Origin: Amphimedon queenslandica
Lineage: Eukaryota; Porifera; Demospongiae; Haplosclerida; Niphatidae
NCBI RefSeq assembly: GCF_000090795.2
Contig: NW_003546267.1
Coordinates: 136,927 to 175,231, forward strand
Direction of reading: 5' to 3'
DNA: 38,305 bases
In this document: positions 10,791 through 21,746 of the stretch, in pieces
Layout of the letters: each line of letters starts with the position of its first letter
How positions within the stretch are numbered: the stretch's first letter is position 1
Made by a program: the position numbers and the translations under genes
The notes under the pieces: model-generated
Seen by the model: only the letters and a program-made list of their open reading frames with translations
Databases searched by the model: none
What the model was told of the DNA's origin: nothing

Positions 10791-11664
10791 GAAGGCCCTA
10801 CACAATTGTGAACGGGTCCTCTATGGCTTCACTTCCTGATACGTCACTGATAAAATGATATTCATTGCCAATGGCTTATGAATATAATTAAAATCATTCG
10901 AAATTTGAACCACGTGTAGCTGATAAGCTGATAATTAGGCAATTTCTGAAAAACATAGCAACTTTGAGGGGAAATTTACCTGAATAAAATAAGACCCAGC
11001 AACTGAGGAGTCTCACAATGTATTAAGCAAAGGTAAGTACAGTACCAGACCCTTTGACAAAGGCCCCGCACCCCTGTGAATGATTTGCAAAAAATCAAAG
11101 TTGCTTTGTGGCTAAAAAGTGAAGATGGTGGCTGTGCAAGTATATGTGTATCTCCTAAACAGAAGCACAGATGACGCTTATTCTTAATAATAGCAAGGAG
11201 GAGAGTTGGTTCTATCTGTATATGGTAAAAAAAGAGAACAGCTCTTGTATATAAAGGATTTTAGGTCGCCTAATTGTGGCAAAGTTTACGGCACTTTTTC
11301 TACCGTTATATCTGCTCCATCTAGATTGAAACTAGCAGGACATGTAGACTACACCTTCCTAAGTCTATGGAAAGACTTTAGAGGTTCCAGGTAGTCTGTG
11401 AATGATATGCACAAAAATCAAAGTCAAACAATTTTTAATAAACAAATAATTTTCACGGTGGCATATCTTTGCTTAAACTTCGCACATGAGATCAAAACTT
11501 GTTTTTTTTATAAAAAGCAACTACTCTTTTAATGATGCTAGTTACAGCACTGTTCAAGTATCTATGTAAGAGAAATAAGTGGGTATCCATTACAGCATGA
11601 GTGAAACAATATGATTTCCTGCACTTCCGGTGTTCAGAGAAGTGTAGGGCCTTCGTGTGGACTG
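10791..11664. mobile_element. 874-bp element with 23-bp terminal inverted repeats
   Basis: The left end reads CAGTCTACACGAAGGCCCTA and then CAC. The right end is its reverse complement with one mismatch (CAGTCC instead of CAGTCT). Flanks are CACTTT and TTTACA, suggesting a 3-bp TTT target duplication. The interior carries two loosely related blocks around 11040-11110 and 11370-11440 sharing GTGAATGAT and AATCAAAGT, and no transposase. It is a non-autonomous DNA transposon; the superfamily cannot be assigned from the ends alone. Confidence 0.8.
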
Positions 11665-11767
11665 TTTACACAAAATTGGGCAAAGACCCTATTACATAAG
11701 AAATCTGCATTGTGCAAGAACAGAGTACAGCCTGTAACATGTAGATTTTCCATGTAGCATAAAAATG

Positions 11768-12140
11768 ACAATGTACCAACTACAATATTACAAATACGTG
11801 TAAATGAAGACAAAGGCAAGCTATGGAGTAATTAAAACAAAAGATTCTTCTTAATTAAACATAAGCCATGGAATGCAACAGAGTACATACAGTACAGCTT
11901 TTCACAAATCAGATTACTCTACAATTTCCAACTACACTCACATACAATGTACAAACCACAATATTACAAATACCTGTATATGAAGACAAAGGCAAGCTAT
12001 ACAGCAATTAAAATAAAAGATTCTTCTTAATTAAACATAAGCCATGGAATGCATGAGAGTACGTACAGTACAGCTTTTCACAAATCAGATTACTCTGCAT
12101 TTCCCAACTATACTCCCATACAATGTACAAACCAAGGCAG
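11768..12140. repeat. 176-bp tandem duplication
   Basis: The sequence beginning ACAATGTACCAACTACAAT at 11768 recurs at 11944 and begins a third time at 12120, so the period is 176 bp. Copies share GAAGACAAAGGCAAGCTAT and AACATAAGCCATGGAATGCA with few substitutions. It lies downstream of the minus-strand kinase gene and so could be part of its 3' flank. No coding frame. Confidence 0.8.
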
Positions 12141-12532
12141 CACTAAAAAAGCATAGGTAAAAAGCTACATGTATTACAGTTATTAAATACATGGAGTGAA
12201 ATGAGACTTAGTATAAAGTATAGTTTATCAAATCAAATGTACAAATATTAACGAATGGGAATAATATGTTTACATGCCCCTACCGTCACTTTCTCTACAT
12301 GCACATTTAAACTATAAGAGCTATTCATTACGTACTTGTAGTGTAAGTAATACAAGTGTGTGTATTTTGTTATAAATTTACATTGTGGCCATAACATAAC
12401 AAATACAAATCTGCTAAACCTTAATTTGTCCTCTTCCTCTCTCTTTCTTTCTCTCGACTCTATATTTTCACTCTGTCCTATTATAGTGATCATAATTATT
12501 GTACACTTAGTATTATTCACATTATACTTTAA
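12141..12532. other. No gene seen
   Basis: AT-rich sequence between the 176-bp duplication and the end of the kinase reading frames. An open frame on the minus strand here begins inside low-complexity sequence and matches nothing I know. It may contain the kinase 3' untranslated region. Confidence 0.4.
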
Positions 12533-13667
12533 ATAAATTCATACAATTCATTAGATTTAGGATGCTTCTTCATTCTATACTCCAGACATCTATCTGTAAT
12601 AGATGACAAAACCTGGTGTGGTCAGTTTCTTGATATTGATTATCGACATAATGATTCTGCCAAAAGAGTACACATCTGATGATGGAGATTGTTTTTAAGA
12701 CCGTCCCTCCATCTGGCGAAATCTGATGATTTTTCTTGTATATATCTTTTTTCCTTGAGGACAAATGATATAGCCTAGCATTTTCTTCAATGCATGCTTT
12801 GCCAAAATCTATAATGCAACTCCATGGTTTCTCCACATTTATCCAGAGCAATATTATCGCTTTTAAGTCATTATGTAAAATCACACCATTTCAATGATTA
12901 TGTAGATACAGCAAATCTCTTGCTATTCCTAGTAACAGTGTTTTCCAGGAAAGAGTAACATCTTTATCAAGCATTGAGTGAACAGTGTATGAGGTTCCAT
13001 CTATAATATGGAATGCTGTCAGTAAATATTTATACCCATTAGATGTAAAAAATAGTTCAAAAAGGAAGGAAATATTTTGATGGCAACATTGAGACAACAT
13101 GTATAAGCCTCATTGTTATATGAAGAGCTATGTAATACATTTTTCCTGAAAACTTTAACACAGACAGACTGAGGACCAGCTGATCCACTGTAGCATTTTC
13201 CAAAAACCCCTCTCCCCAGTACCGTTGCCTTATCAATAAAAATCTCTTCTCCATGAAAACGATGAATATTATTTAGAGCACTTAGAGGTGTCACTTCACA
13301 ACGAGTCACTGATGGTCTTGTCCTCAGTCTGCCCACCATATGCTGTGATGTGTTTGACAAGGTGCCAGAAAACTTTAAGCCTTTAGGCACAATAGGCATT
13401 TGGAGTGTCCTAAATAAAAGTCATGATAAAGACTGAAATTTAGAAATAAGACTGATTCAAAATTCATTTATTAATATGTATATATATATATATATATGTC
13501 GCTGTGACATACCTTTTCAGTGCTGTGTTCCTTCTGGCCAATCTTAAGGACTCCAGTCTAATATCTTCCCTCTCAGCTTTCAGCAATTCAAGTTTATGTT
13601 TCAGCCTCTCTTTTCTGCCCTTTCCTTGTTTGGAGCGCTTGGAAGTAGTAGTAGCATTAGAGTTCAT
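12533..13667 (-). pseudogene. Protein kinase gene with N-terminal coiled coil, frameshifted
   Basis: Exon 1 (13667-13513) starts at ATG and encodes a basic start, SKRSKQGKGRKERL, then a predicted coiled coil, KLELLKAEREDIRLESLRLA. The donor AAAAG|GTATGT joins in phase to exon 2 at 13409 after TTATTTAG. Exon 2 carries the kinase fold: VLGRGVFGKCYSG (glycine loop), VCVKVFRK (the ATP-binding Lys), NEAY (the helix C Glu), ARDLLYLHNH, then VILHNDLK (catalytic loop, HND in place of HRD), CIIDFGKAC (DFG), SSDVYSFGRII (subdomain IX) and, in a third frame, DRCLEYRMKKHP. All landmarks are in order but the frame changes near 13095, 12855, 12660 and 12585, and TGA interrupts between LHNH and NGVIL. Short TKL-like kinases with an N-terminal coil are highly expanded in demosponges. 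The product is probably cytoplasmic; no membrane segment is seen. Decayed copy or poorly assembled real gene. Confidence 0.8.
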
Positions 13668-14008
13668 CGCGTTATCTCTTCTTCAATAGACAGACACGTA
13701 AAAACATTAAATGGGAGTGGCTATGAAATAATGGGGCATGGCATAAAATATTTGCAATTATAATTTTTTTAAATTTTCAAAAAAAGCTAACAATTATAGC
13801 TATTATTTTAGTTACTGTTTATCAATTATTATTTAGTACGGTTAAAGCTAATGGTTTCTTAGATCTTAATGAAGAAGTAATGGCATTGATGCAATTAATC
13901 CTTACTGCTTCCAACTCTACTTCAGATGAGTAAAATGGAGTCTTTCTAGGTTAGAATTTTATACTAACAGTTATGATTATTTTTGTGTATGATTATATGC
14001 AAGTATGA
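13668..14008. other. No gene seen
   Basis: AT-rich spacer between the start of the kinase gene and the end of the N-RAG-like gene. It presumably contains the kinase promoter. No motif stands out. Confidence 0.4.
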
Positions 14009-17000
14009 TTAATTATTTTTTGGAGGGCTACATGCATGTGTGCTTTGCTCAGCCTCAGAAAGTTCAGTCTTTGTCCTTTTTTTCAAAAGAGGTGGCTCAA
14101 GTGACGTGTTGGCAGGCATTAACTGAAGGTGATGGGCCTGAAGTACGAGTCTCTGGATTCAGTCCTTCATATTATTATATGATCTTTCAGTAGCGTTGAA
14201 GTGGTCATGGAGGGACTCTGCACCTTGTTCCCCCATCATCCCACATTCAACTCGCCGTTTGTTTACCCATGGCTAGACATGGTCCTCCAACATGTGGAGT
14301 TTTGGTATAAATTTGGCATCAGGGAATGTTGTCTGGTAGTATTCCACAAACTCGTCAATGTGAAGACCTATTAATAATCATAATTATTACATATATGTTT
14401 TATATAGAATGTGTTTTGATCTAAAGTGGTAATTTGACAGTCTGACAGCAGTGATGATGAATCATAATTCATTACACTAATGAAACAGTGAAAAAGCTTT
14501 TAAAAACTTCTGAAATACACTTTGGAAATCAAATTTTGGCTAGACTGATGTTTTATGACAGTATCCACTACACTTGAGCATAATGTATCCACGTTATTGG
14601 GCTAAAATGGGATTACGATGATAATATGTCAAATTTACTTTCAATGTTTGATGTATGTGATTTCCAATGAGTGATCCCCCATAATATGCTTGACGTTCTA
14701 CGTTAAAAGAAGCCAGAGCACTGTCTAATGCTTAACACAAGGACCGTCTTCTTTGCTGAAACCGCTGATGGTTACTTTCTTTTTCTGACTCAGTAAAGGT
14801 TCCTAAAAGTTTGACAATAAATAAACTCATTTTATTCTATTTATTAAATTACTATATCTGCCAATCGTCTTGTTATTATCATTGATGATGGAAGTTATAG
14901 ATTGTATTTGAGAATGGTTGGTTTGAGATTTAACAGGTAAAGTTAATAGCAGTAGTATAAGGGATTGCTGGGCTTGAGTCGTTTCTGATAAAACACGAGC
15001 CTTCTCTTCTTCTACACTTGATTTCGCTAGTCTAGCACTGTTATATTCATGGAAAGAAGAAGAAACTCATAAGGTGATATGCTGATATTTTGTGATCATT
15101 AGGAGATCCAATTCATGGCAATCGTTTTCAAGGAGATTAAACAGTCGTTGGAAAATATCAAGAGTAATATGTAATCTAGGTGGACATACCTATAAGTACA
15201 TTATTTTTAGTGACCACAGCTATTACAGTATTACTTGTGTCAGACTAATATTGAAGAATCTCTTTCCTATTACATTGTTGTGAAATATGGCTTTTTTCAA
15301 ATTTCCTCCATAGTTCATGAATTCTTTGTAGTTCTGGGACAAAGAATCTAGTGTCCTAATCTCACTGTATCGTGCTACAAGTGGAATACTTAATTGGTCC
15401 CATAATATAGAACACCAACCAGCAGTGATGACCTAATTATTGAAAGGTAAAACTTTATAAATATATGCATGTACATGTACATGTACATGCTCCCGATAAC
15501 CCATACATGGGGCACAAGAATTCTTAATCACCTGACATAAATACTTTGACAGTGTAACCTCTAAATAATTCATAAAAATTTATGACAATAATAATTACTT
15601 TAATGTACCTCCAACAGGAATTTTGTAGATGGTCTATTTGATCATGGTGCCTTTTCAAAGTGATGTGAAGATTTGAAGAGCAGTCGGTGCCTCCAACACA
15701 ACAAACACACAACTATTGTGTACAGAGTTGGGTTTGTCAATGTCTATCACCTGGATTGAGGTTTTAAATGAGGAACCACCTTTGTCTCCCCCTATCTTCA
15801 CCCACATCTCATTATCAGGAATGATACCATTATGCCAGGTTAACTGATTTAATTTACATGTACAGTACATGTATCTACATTTAAATGAAATTGAATTCAT
15901 AATACCTACCTCTGTTTCTTTTCAAGCAGATGAATTAGCTTTGACGGCAAGTCATTGACATACGATAATGGGGCTGGACGTGATTCATAACCCCGTATTT
16001 CAAATTAAATGAAATGGTACAGACTCTCCTTCAATTGGTAGCTCTGACAACTGGCTTTTTTCATTAGGGATCTCTGCTTACCCTCACTAGCCATATTGGC
16101 TCCCCAAGACTTCATCCATCTAGAGTATGAAGATTTATCACAATTCATTATTCAGTAAGTATGCATGTAGTTCTACTTCTTTATTATATAAATGTATACC
16201 TCTTCATTACTCTTAGCTTTCTGGCTAATCCTTGTTCAGGAGGGATGGTAATAAAAACCCTGCCTCTTTCAATAGCTTGCCCTGCTCTTCTGATGGTATC
16301 ATCTTTAGCTCTGACTTGATCTGGCATCTGTCATCTCCCAAGCTCAACTGATGTCTGATCTTAGATATCTCTTCGCTTCGTTGATGCTTAGTTCTGGCAG
16401 ATTATTGACTGGATGAGACTATTGGAATTGAGACTTTCACTAGGTTTATGGCCTATTTGGATTATTTATTCTTATTATTACACTTAGTTCATTATACTTA
16501 CAGCTCCTCTTTGTTGTGGGGAAATAGTACCGTCACCCTGTTGATGCAACAGATGTGAAACGAGACTGGTAGCTGCCTTCCTCTCAAGGATGGTTGGTTC
16601 AGCTTCTAGTGGCTGTTGAATGAGGTCTTTCAAAGTAGCTTTTGGATGACTTAAAGATTGGTGAGTGTTACAACTACAATCATCATTCATTGAAGCTAAT
16701 CTAACTATTCTATGACATCTGTCGCATTGTACGGACAGATCTCATATAACTTTATTGACCAGTGGTGAAATGGATGAAAATGACTCAACAGAACAGCTGT
16801 GCTTCATGGAACATCCAGGACAATTAAAAGGTTTAGTAGAGATTAATTCTGCAGCAGCTCTCACATGCTAATAGCTTGCATCGTTGTACCTCTACTGGTT
16901 CAATTACTACTGCCTTACACATAATACAGTGCACATCTTCATACTGAACATCATACACATTGGTGACTTTCGTTGATGGTATCGGACTGGCCACAGATCT

Positions 17001-17330
17001 TATATGCTGTTTGATCGCAGATGGACGACCACAATAAGCTTTTTTCTTTGGTCTTCTCTTCACTGTCATACATGTGCTGCATTCATCACTCTGTGGCAGC
17101 CATTCGTTTAGCTTCCTTTAATAGGCTCACCTGGATGTTTTGATGTCATAGTTTTTGCCGTAATATAGCAGCTGTTACAGAAAAACTTAGGGTGAATCAA
17201 AGGATGATCTCCTGATACATCAATACCATACAATTTAATGACATCCTGGTACTTAGTGACCTTGGATTTGGTACCTTTTAACCTGTTACAACATATACGA
17301 CAGTGCTCTTGAATGATTTTTGCATGTTTA
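14009..17330 (-). pseudogene. N-RAG-like multi-exon gene (RAG1-type N-terminal zinc fingers plus GGDKGG domain)
   Basis: Proteins of this type join zinc-binding modules like the RAG1 N-terminus to a long C-terminal domain; mobile relatives were described in molluscs as N-RAG-TP. Minus-strand order: EHCRICCNRLKG and FFCNSCY (first Cys pairs), EWLPQSDECSTC, CGRPSAIKQHI, a RING-like CIMCKAVVIEPVEVQRC, LACESCC and NCPGC, then VQCDRCHRIVRL. Exon 16439-16200 has RTKHQRSEEISKIRHQLS and IPPEQGLARKL; 16119-15910 has WMKSWGANMASEGKQRSL. The C-domain follows: LTWHNGIIPDNEMWVKIGGDKGG (from 15874), NLHITLKRH, VFMSGD-stop-EFLCPMYGLSGA, HHCWWC, GGNLKKAIFHNNVIG, VCPPRLHITLDIF, ASFNVERQAYYGG, IDEFVEYYQTTFPDA, LHMLEDHV and MMGEQGAESLHDHF. 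The end is TAA at 14009-14011. Most junctions are clean GT-AG in phase (for example 15608-15561 and 15234-15190). At least six in-frame stops and several one-base shifts break it. An exon upstream of 17330 is expected but not found. Confidence 0.78.
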
Positions 17331-18074
17331 CTGTGATAAAAATTTTGAAAATAGTGGTAGATTTTATAAATTTATTTTGGAAACAAAAAAATTCTTACTA
17401 AAATAATTTTTTAATATTATTAATAAGCAATCTTTACTCTATATTAACCATTATTGTGTGTACATGATAAAATTATCTCAGCTGGAGTATTCTTGAATGA
17501 ATAGGCCTCTTGAAAGTCACCTCCTTTATCAACACTTTGTACAGCTGGTGCGCAGTAAGTACACAGAAGCACTACTTATGCGCAGGTTGCTGGCTTTGCT
17601 TATATTAAGAATAAAGTATTGGTGTATTGTGTGAATTGTTCTGTGGGTTTCTTTATCAATACACTTAATCCTTTTATATATGCCAGTGGACAGCAAGTGG
17701 TTTCTCTTCAGTAAGCAGCAAAACCGTAAATCTAAGTTATGGCTCTAATATATTGATTGGATGTGAAATTTAAGCTCCCATGTTGAGAACAAAGGTAGCC
17801 TATTCAGCGCCTACAAAGCAGACGGTATTGTTTCCTTCTATTTCTACTTATTAGGACATAGTGCCACCAACCCAGAAAAACAAAGACAAAACATTTAAAA
17901 CCCTTTCTTAAATACATTCTGAAACGATAATATTTATCATGATCAATTTTTAAGATATTTGTGGCTGAAGAATATTGTGAATGATCCCTGAACATTATAA
18001 AAGATTTAACAATACATCAGGTATTTTGTCTTCATTCCTTGTAGAACAGTACATCACATGTGGTAAGAGTTTGT
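17331..18074. other. No firm gene; possible upstream exon of the N-RAG-like gene
   Basis: The N-RAG-like exon begins at 17330 after TTTATCACAG, so a further 5' exon should lie here. A minus-strand open frame around 17550-17460 reads DFQEAYSFKNTPAEIIL and is the only candidate; it has no family support. The rest is AT-rich. Confidence 0.3.
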
Positions 18075-18539
18075 GTCTACACTACCTTAGTAATGTATTG
18101 CTTGATGTGTTAGGACTATCTAATTGTATACGAAAGATCATAATGTGTATTTTGTACATATTATGAGTATAACTTACCTTAATAGTATAGCATAGTGTCC
18201 TTTCCTGTTATACAGTTGTATTGCTTGATGTGTCTGTAATATCTAATTGTAAATAAAAGTTGGTAATGTGTTTTATGTACTTATTATTAGTATAATTCAC
18301 CATAGTAGTGTAGCATAGTGTCCTTTACCGTTATACAGCTGTATACTTGTTGTGTTAGAAGTATCTAATGGTATACAAACTATTGTAATGTGTATTTTGT
18401 ATTTATTATTTGTATAATTTACCTTAGCAGTGTAGCATAGTGTCCTTTACTGTTATGCAGATGTATTACTTTACGTGTTAGGAGTATCTAATTCTAAACC
18501 AAAGATCGTAATGTGTATAGTGTAGTTATTATTAGTATA
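18075..18539 (+). repeat. Satellite array, left block (122-123-bp monomers)
   Basis: Monomers start at 18172, 18295 and 18417 with a partial one before 18172. Each carries ACTTACCTTAATAGT-like sequence, GTAGCATAGTGTCC, TTATACAG, TATCTAATTGTATA and TTATTATTAGTATA. Copies differ at perhaps a fifth of positions. The block ends abruptly after AGTATA at 18539. The same monomer resumes at 30618 in the same orientation and phase. Confidence 0.9.
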
Positions 18540-18552
18540 GTCAAGTAAATAA

Positions 18553-19293
18553 AAAATTTCTATTAAATGAGAAAAAGTAGGGTTGTCAAAAAATAAAGGA
18601 AACAAGGGGGTTGAGTTCAACCATAATAATAATTAATAGTTCAATTAATAATTATAAATGTTAATTAATAAAAAATAATAATTCATAAAAATAGTACAAA
18701 AATTTCAAACCCTACTTTGCAGAATTTTATGAAGGAGTATTGTTTCCTTTAAAATGACAAATTTTAATGAAAGATTCTTTCATTAAAAATTTGTCATTTT
18801 AAAGGAAACAATGTAGAAAGATTGATAACCAAACTGCTTAGTTTCGGCCTACACAACTGTGGCAAGTCCAATTACAACTCTTATTTATTTATTTTTAGAT
18901 ATTGTACTGAATCACAAACATTAAAGAATGCATTAGCCAAATAATTATCTATAATTTAGATGTTTTAATTGTCATGACAATAATTTATTCAATCAATACT
19001 AGCTGAAAAGTTTTATTTATATTTAACAATAATTAATTTACATCATAGAAATGTAGTAGAGCAATCAATAGGTACAAAGGCATAATTCTTATTAAAATTC
19101 TATTTCTGCCTAATATCATTTTCTGCAAAGTAGGGTTTGAAATCTTTGTAGTATTTTTATGAATTATTATTTTTTATTAATTAACGTTTATAATTATTAA
19201 TTGAACTATTAATTATTATTATGGTTGAATTCAACCCCCTTGTTTCTTTTACTTTCTGAAAACCCTACTTTTTCTCATGTAATAGAAATTTTT
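18553..19293. mobile_element. Foldback element with 172-bp inverted arms
   Basis: Arms 18553-18724 and 19121-19293 are inverted copies at roughly nine bases in ten. Each arm is itself bounded by AGTAGGGTT at one end and AACCCTACT at the other, as if two copies of a ~150-bp MITE sat head to head. Each contains the palindrome GGTTGAATTCAACC (GGTTGAGTTCAACC in the left arm). The ~400-bp centre holds a second long hairpin. No coding capacity. Transcripts would form a long double-stranded RNA. Confidence 0.85.
18739..18812. repeat. Near-perfect 36-bp stem hairpin
   Basis: ATTGTTTCCTTTAAAATGAC opens the left stem and GTCATTTTAAAGGAAACAAT closes the right. The stem runs about 36 bp with a single extra A:T on the right side and only a couple of loop bases. 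It is nested inside the foldback element between its arms. In vivo it could extrude as a cruciform or yield a small hairpin RNA. Confidence 0.85.
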
Positions 19294-19843
19294 CATTTTC
19301 TGGTTTCCATACTTTATATTAAATTTTATTAATAAATAATTCTTTTTATTAATAATTATAAAATTATTAATAATTAATTTATTAATTTATTTAATTTTTT
19401 TTGAATTTTTGAATCATTAATTATAGCCTAGCTCATAATTTTTATCATTATTAATTAATTAATAATCCTTTTCATTAACAATTACAATTTTTGACTTAGT
19501 TATCATTTCATTGCTGGAAGAAAAGAATTTTGAAATAAAAACTATAAGAAGACCTATCGCATTTTAAAAACATTTTTCATACAATTACTTTTTATTAATT
19601 ATTTTTTAATTTTTGAATCATTAATTATATTCATAGCCTATCTAATAATTTTCACCATTATTGACCATTACTAAGATCTATTTCCTGTTCTGAAACTATT
19701 TAAGTTTACATTCTCATTCAATTTCAGTTGCCGTTTTGCTCTCAAGTTAACTACTACAACTTTCCTATTGCAGTGAAGTCAGTTCAGTTACAAATTAAAT
19801 TAGCTATCAATATATTTTCTTCTTTTTGGTAGCATACTTCATA

Positions 19844-20300
19844 ATGGATGATGCTGGTGATGAGCACATAGTTCATCCGCCACCGCCAGTAGCTGGAGAA
19901 AGAAGGCCTCCACCACCACCTCCAGCACTCCCGATCCCAGTCCAAAGAGCTGGAGGCCCACCGGTGCTCGCTCCTGGAGTGGCACCGGTGCTCCCTCCTG
20001 GAGGTGTACCGGTGCTCCCTCCTGGAGGAGCACCGGTGCTTCCTCATGGAGGAGCCCCTCCTGCCCCAGGACTGCCATTGCTTCAATAGCAAAGGCAGCC
20101 ATTGCTTCAACAGCAAAGGCAGCAGATAATAGCCAGCTGAGGGCTGTGAATAGACAGATTGTAAGTCTTTACTATGATGTACTTAATATTGTCTTTATAT
20201 CCCGTAGTAGTATGCCAATGTACCAAGGAGAGCTGGCAGGGGCAGGGGCCACAGGCCGAGGCCCAGAGGGGCCATAACAAAAAACTATAACGTTTATTAA
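19844..20300 (+). CDS. Small two-exon gene, proline-rich then Arg/Gly-rich tail
   Basis: ATG at 19844 opens MDDAGDEHIVHPPPPVAGE, then a proline-rich tract with repeats of the type APVLPPGGVPVLPPGG. In that frame TAG follows LPLLQ at about 20086. A 24-bp tandem duplication there has CAG in its second copy, so the TAG may be a C-to-T change. In the +2 frame the same exon reads TAIASIAKAAIASTAKAADN and QLRAVNRQI, a good alanine-rich helix. This frame runs to a clean donor at 20161 (ATT|GTAAGT). Acceptor GTAGTAG at 20210 joins in phase to YANVPRRAGRGRGHRPRPRG and AITKNYNVY, then TAA at 20298-20300. The two frames cannot both be right without a shift in the Pro-rich repeats. I do not recognise the product. 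The very basic tail suggests nucleic-acid binding. It lies just right of the foldback element. Confidence 0.4.
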
Positions 20301-21746
20301 CTATGTACTTCATTATACTAATAGATGTTAAAAAATAATCAAACTGTGAATTAAAAATACATCAGCATTAATCCAGGATAAAAATACATTAGTAATGCCA
20401 AGTGTTTGACAAGACATAAATGCTTATTCCCTTTAGTTTCTTTCAATATTTCTAGAAAAAAATTCACAGTATCGTAATGCATAATGAAAAAAAATAAATC
20501 TTACCTAATAATCATTATTATGGACATACTGATTACGTACATGAACATGCACAGTGCCGTCATTCATAATCTACAAAAATAACTCATGAATAATTTCCAA
20601 TGTGCAAACAATTGTTGTTTGTTAATGAGAACATGCATGCACATAATAATATTATTACAATAAACTAACAATCATCAATGAAAGATGTACTTGCAAACAA
20701 TAACTTGTAGTGATAGTACCTACTGTGGCCATGCTTATATGACATACCCATCAAACAAATATACATGTACATGTAACCTTCAATCATATCCTATAGCAAA
20801 ATACATAGGACACTTTGGAATCTCACAATATTTAATCTTACTACATATTCCATTCCATAGACTACAGTAATGTAAAACATATGCAGGCACCTCCTGCAGT
20901 GTGATACAACGACTCATCAAGGACCTACAATAAAACATTAAGTTGCATTTAACAATGAAATAAATTTAGTTACAACAATCGAAATCCAGAACTGCCTTTA
21001 ATTATATTGCACATTCCAATATCAAGTAATGAAAATATTGCTGAATCATCAAATCCTTTTCAGCTGTCATTACCTGTAAAGCATAGTAACATAAACACAT
21101 CAAATGCAAATAATGTAAACACACGGGCTAATAATAACAATAGTACAAATAGTAATGGTGAACGAACTCTATCACATGGAACTTTTGTATTCCTTGTAAC
21201 TCCATTATAGTACATATGTACTTACAACCAACTATAAAAGGATGAAATTCATGCATGATAATCATCAAACACAACAAGCACAATAAATGCATCAATAATC
21301 AACTGCATGTGCACTATACTAAACATATACATGTATATGCATTATATACTTTATGTTTGTCAAAAAGATACGTTACAAACCACTAACAAGATACAGGTGC
21401 TTAAATAGAGGAATGTCCCCTTCAGCTGTTGAGTCTCATTCTAAGTCTGACCTCACTCTTTAATACCACTTTGTAGTCCTAAGTATATCTGTATAAATTA
21501 TGAATGTGACATACAAGTACTAACTAATAATAATGGTAGCATCTACAATGTTTCTGATTGGATCATATATGTATGTGCATGCGTGTATTTTAGACATAAT
21601 ATTGCTTACTAATGCTAACCTCAGTTAAGATACTTTCATGACCTCCTTCATATAAAATATCATTGTGTGCATAAAGCATTTCCAATGTGCAAATAATATT
21701 TTTTTAATGAGAACATGCACATGTTACAATAATCATCAATAAAAGA
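20301..21746. other. Mostly non-coding; one Asn/Ser-rich open frame
   Basis: No family is recognisable. A plus-strand open frame at about 21040-21210 reads SSNPFQLSLPVKHSNINTS then an Asn-rich run; it might be an exon but lacks clear splice sites. A block at about 20586-20685 (TTTCCAATGTGCAAA, AATGAGAACATGCA, ATCATCAATGAAAGATG) recurs at 21676-21748, a dispersed direct repeat of about 80 bp. Confidence 0.35.

Noticed and set aside
15464-15491. TACATG repeats as a regulatory array
   Set aside because: TACATGTA palindromes are scattered throughout the window, and here they lie inside an intron of the N-RAG-like gene.
17804-18166. Short open frames on both strands at the edge of the satellite
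   Set aside because: No motif, and partly within the first degenerate satellite monomer.
19784-20116. Minus-strand frames antisense to the proline-rich gene
   Set aside because: They are the repeat read backwards; splice sites and start context favour the plus strand.
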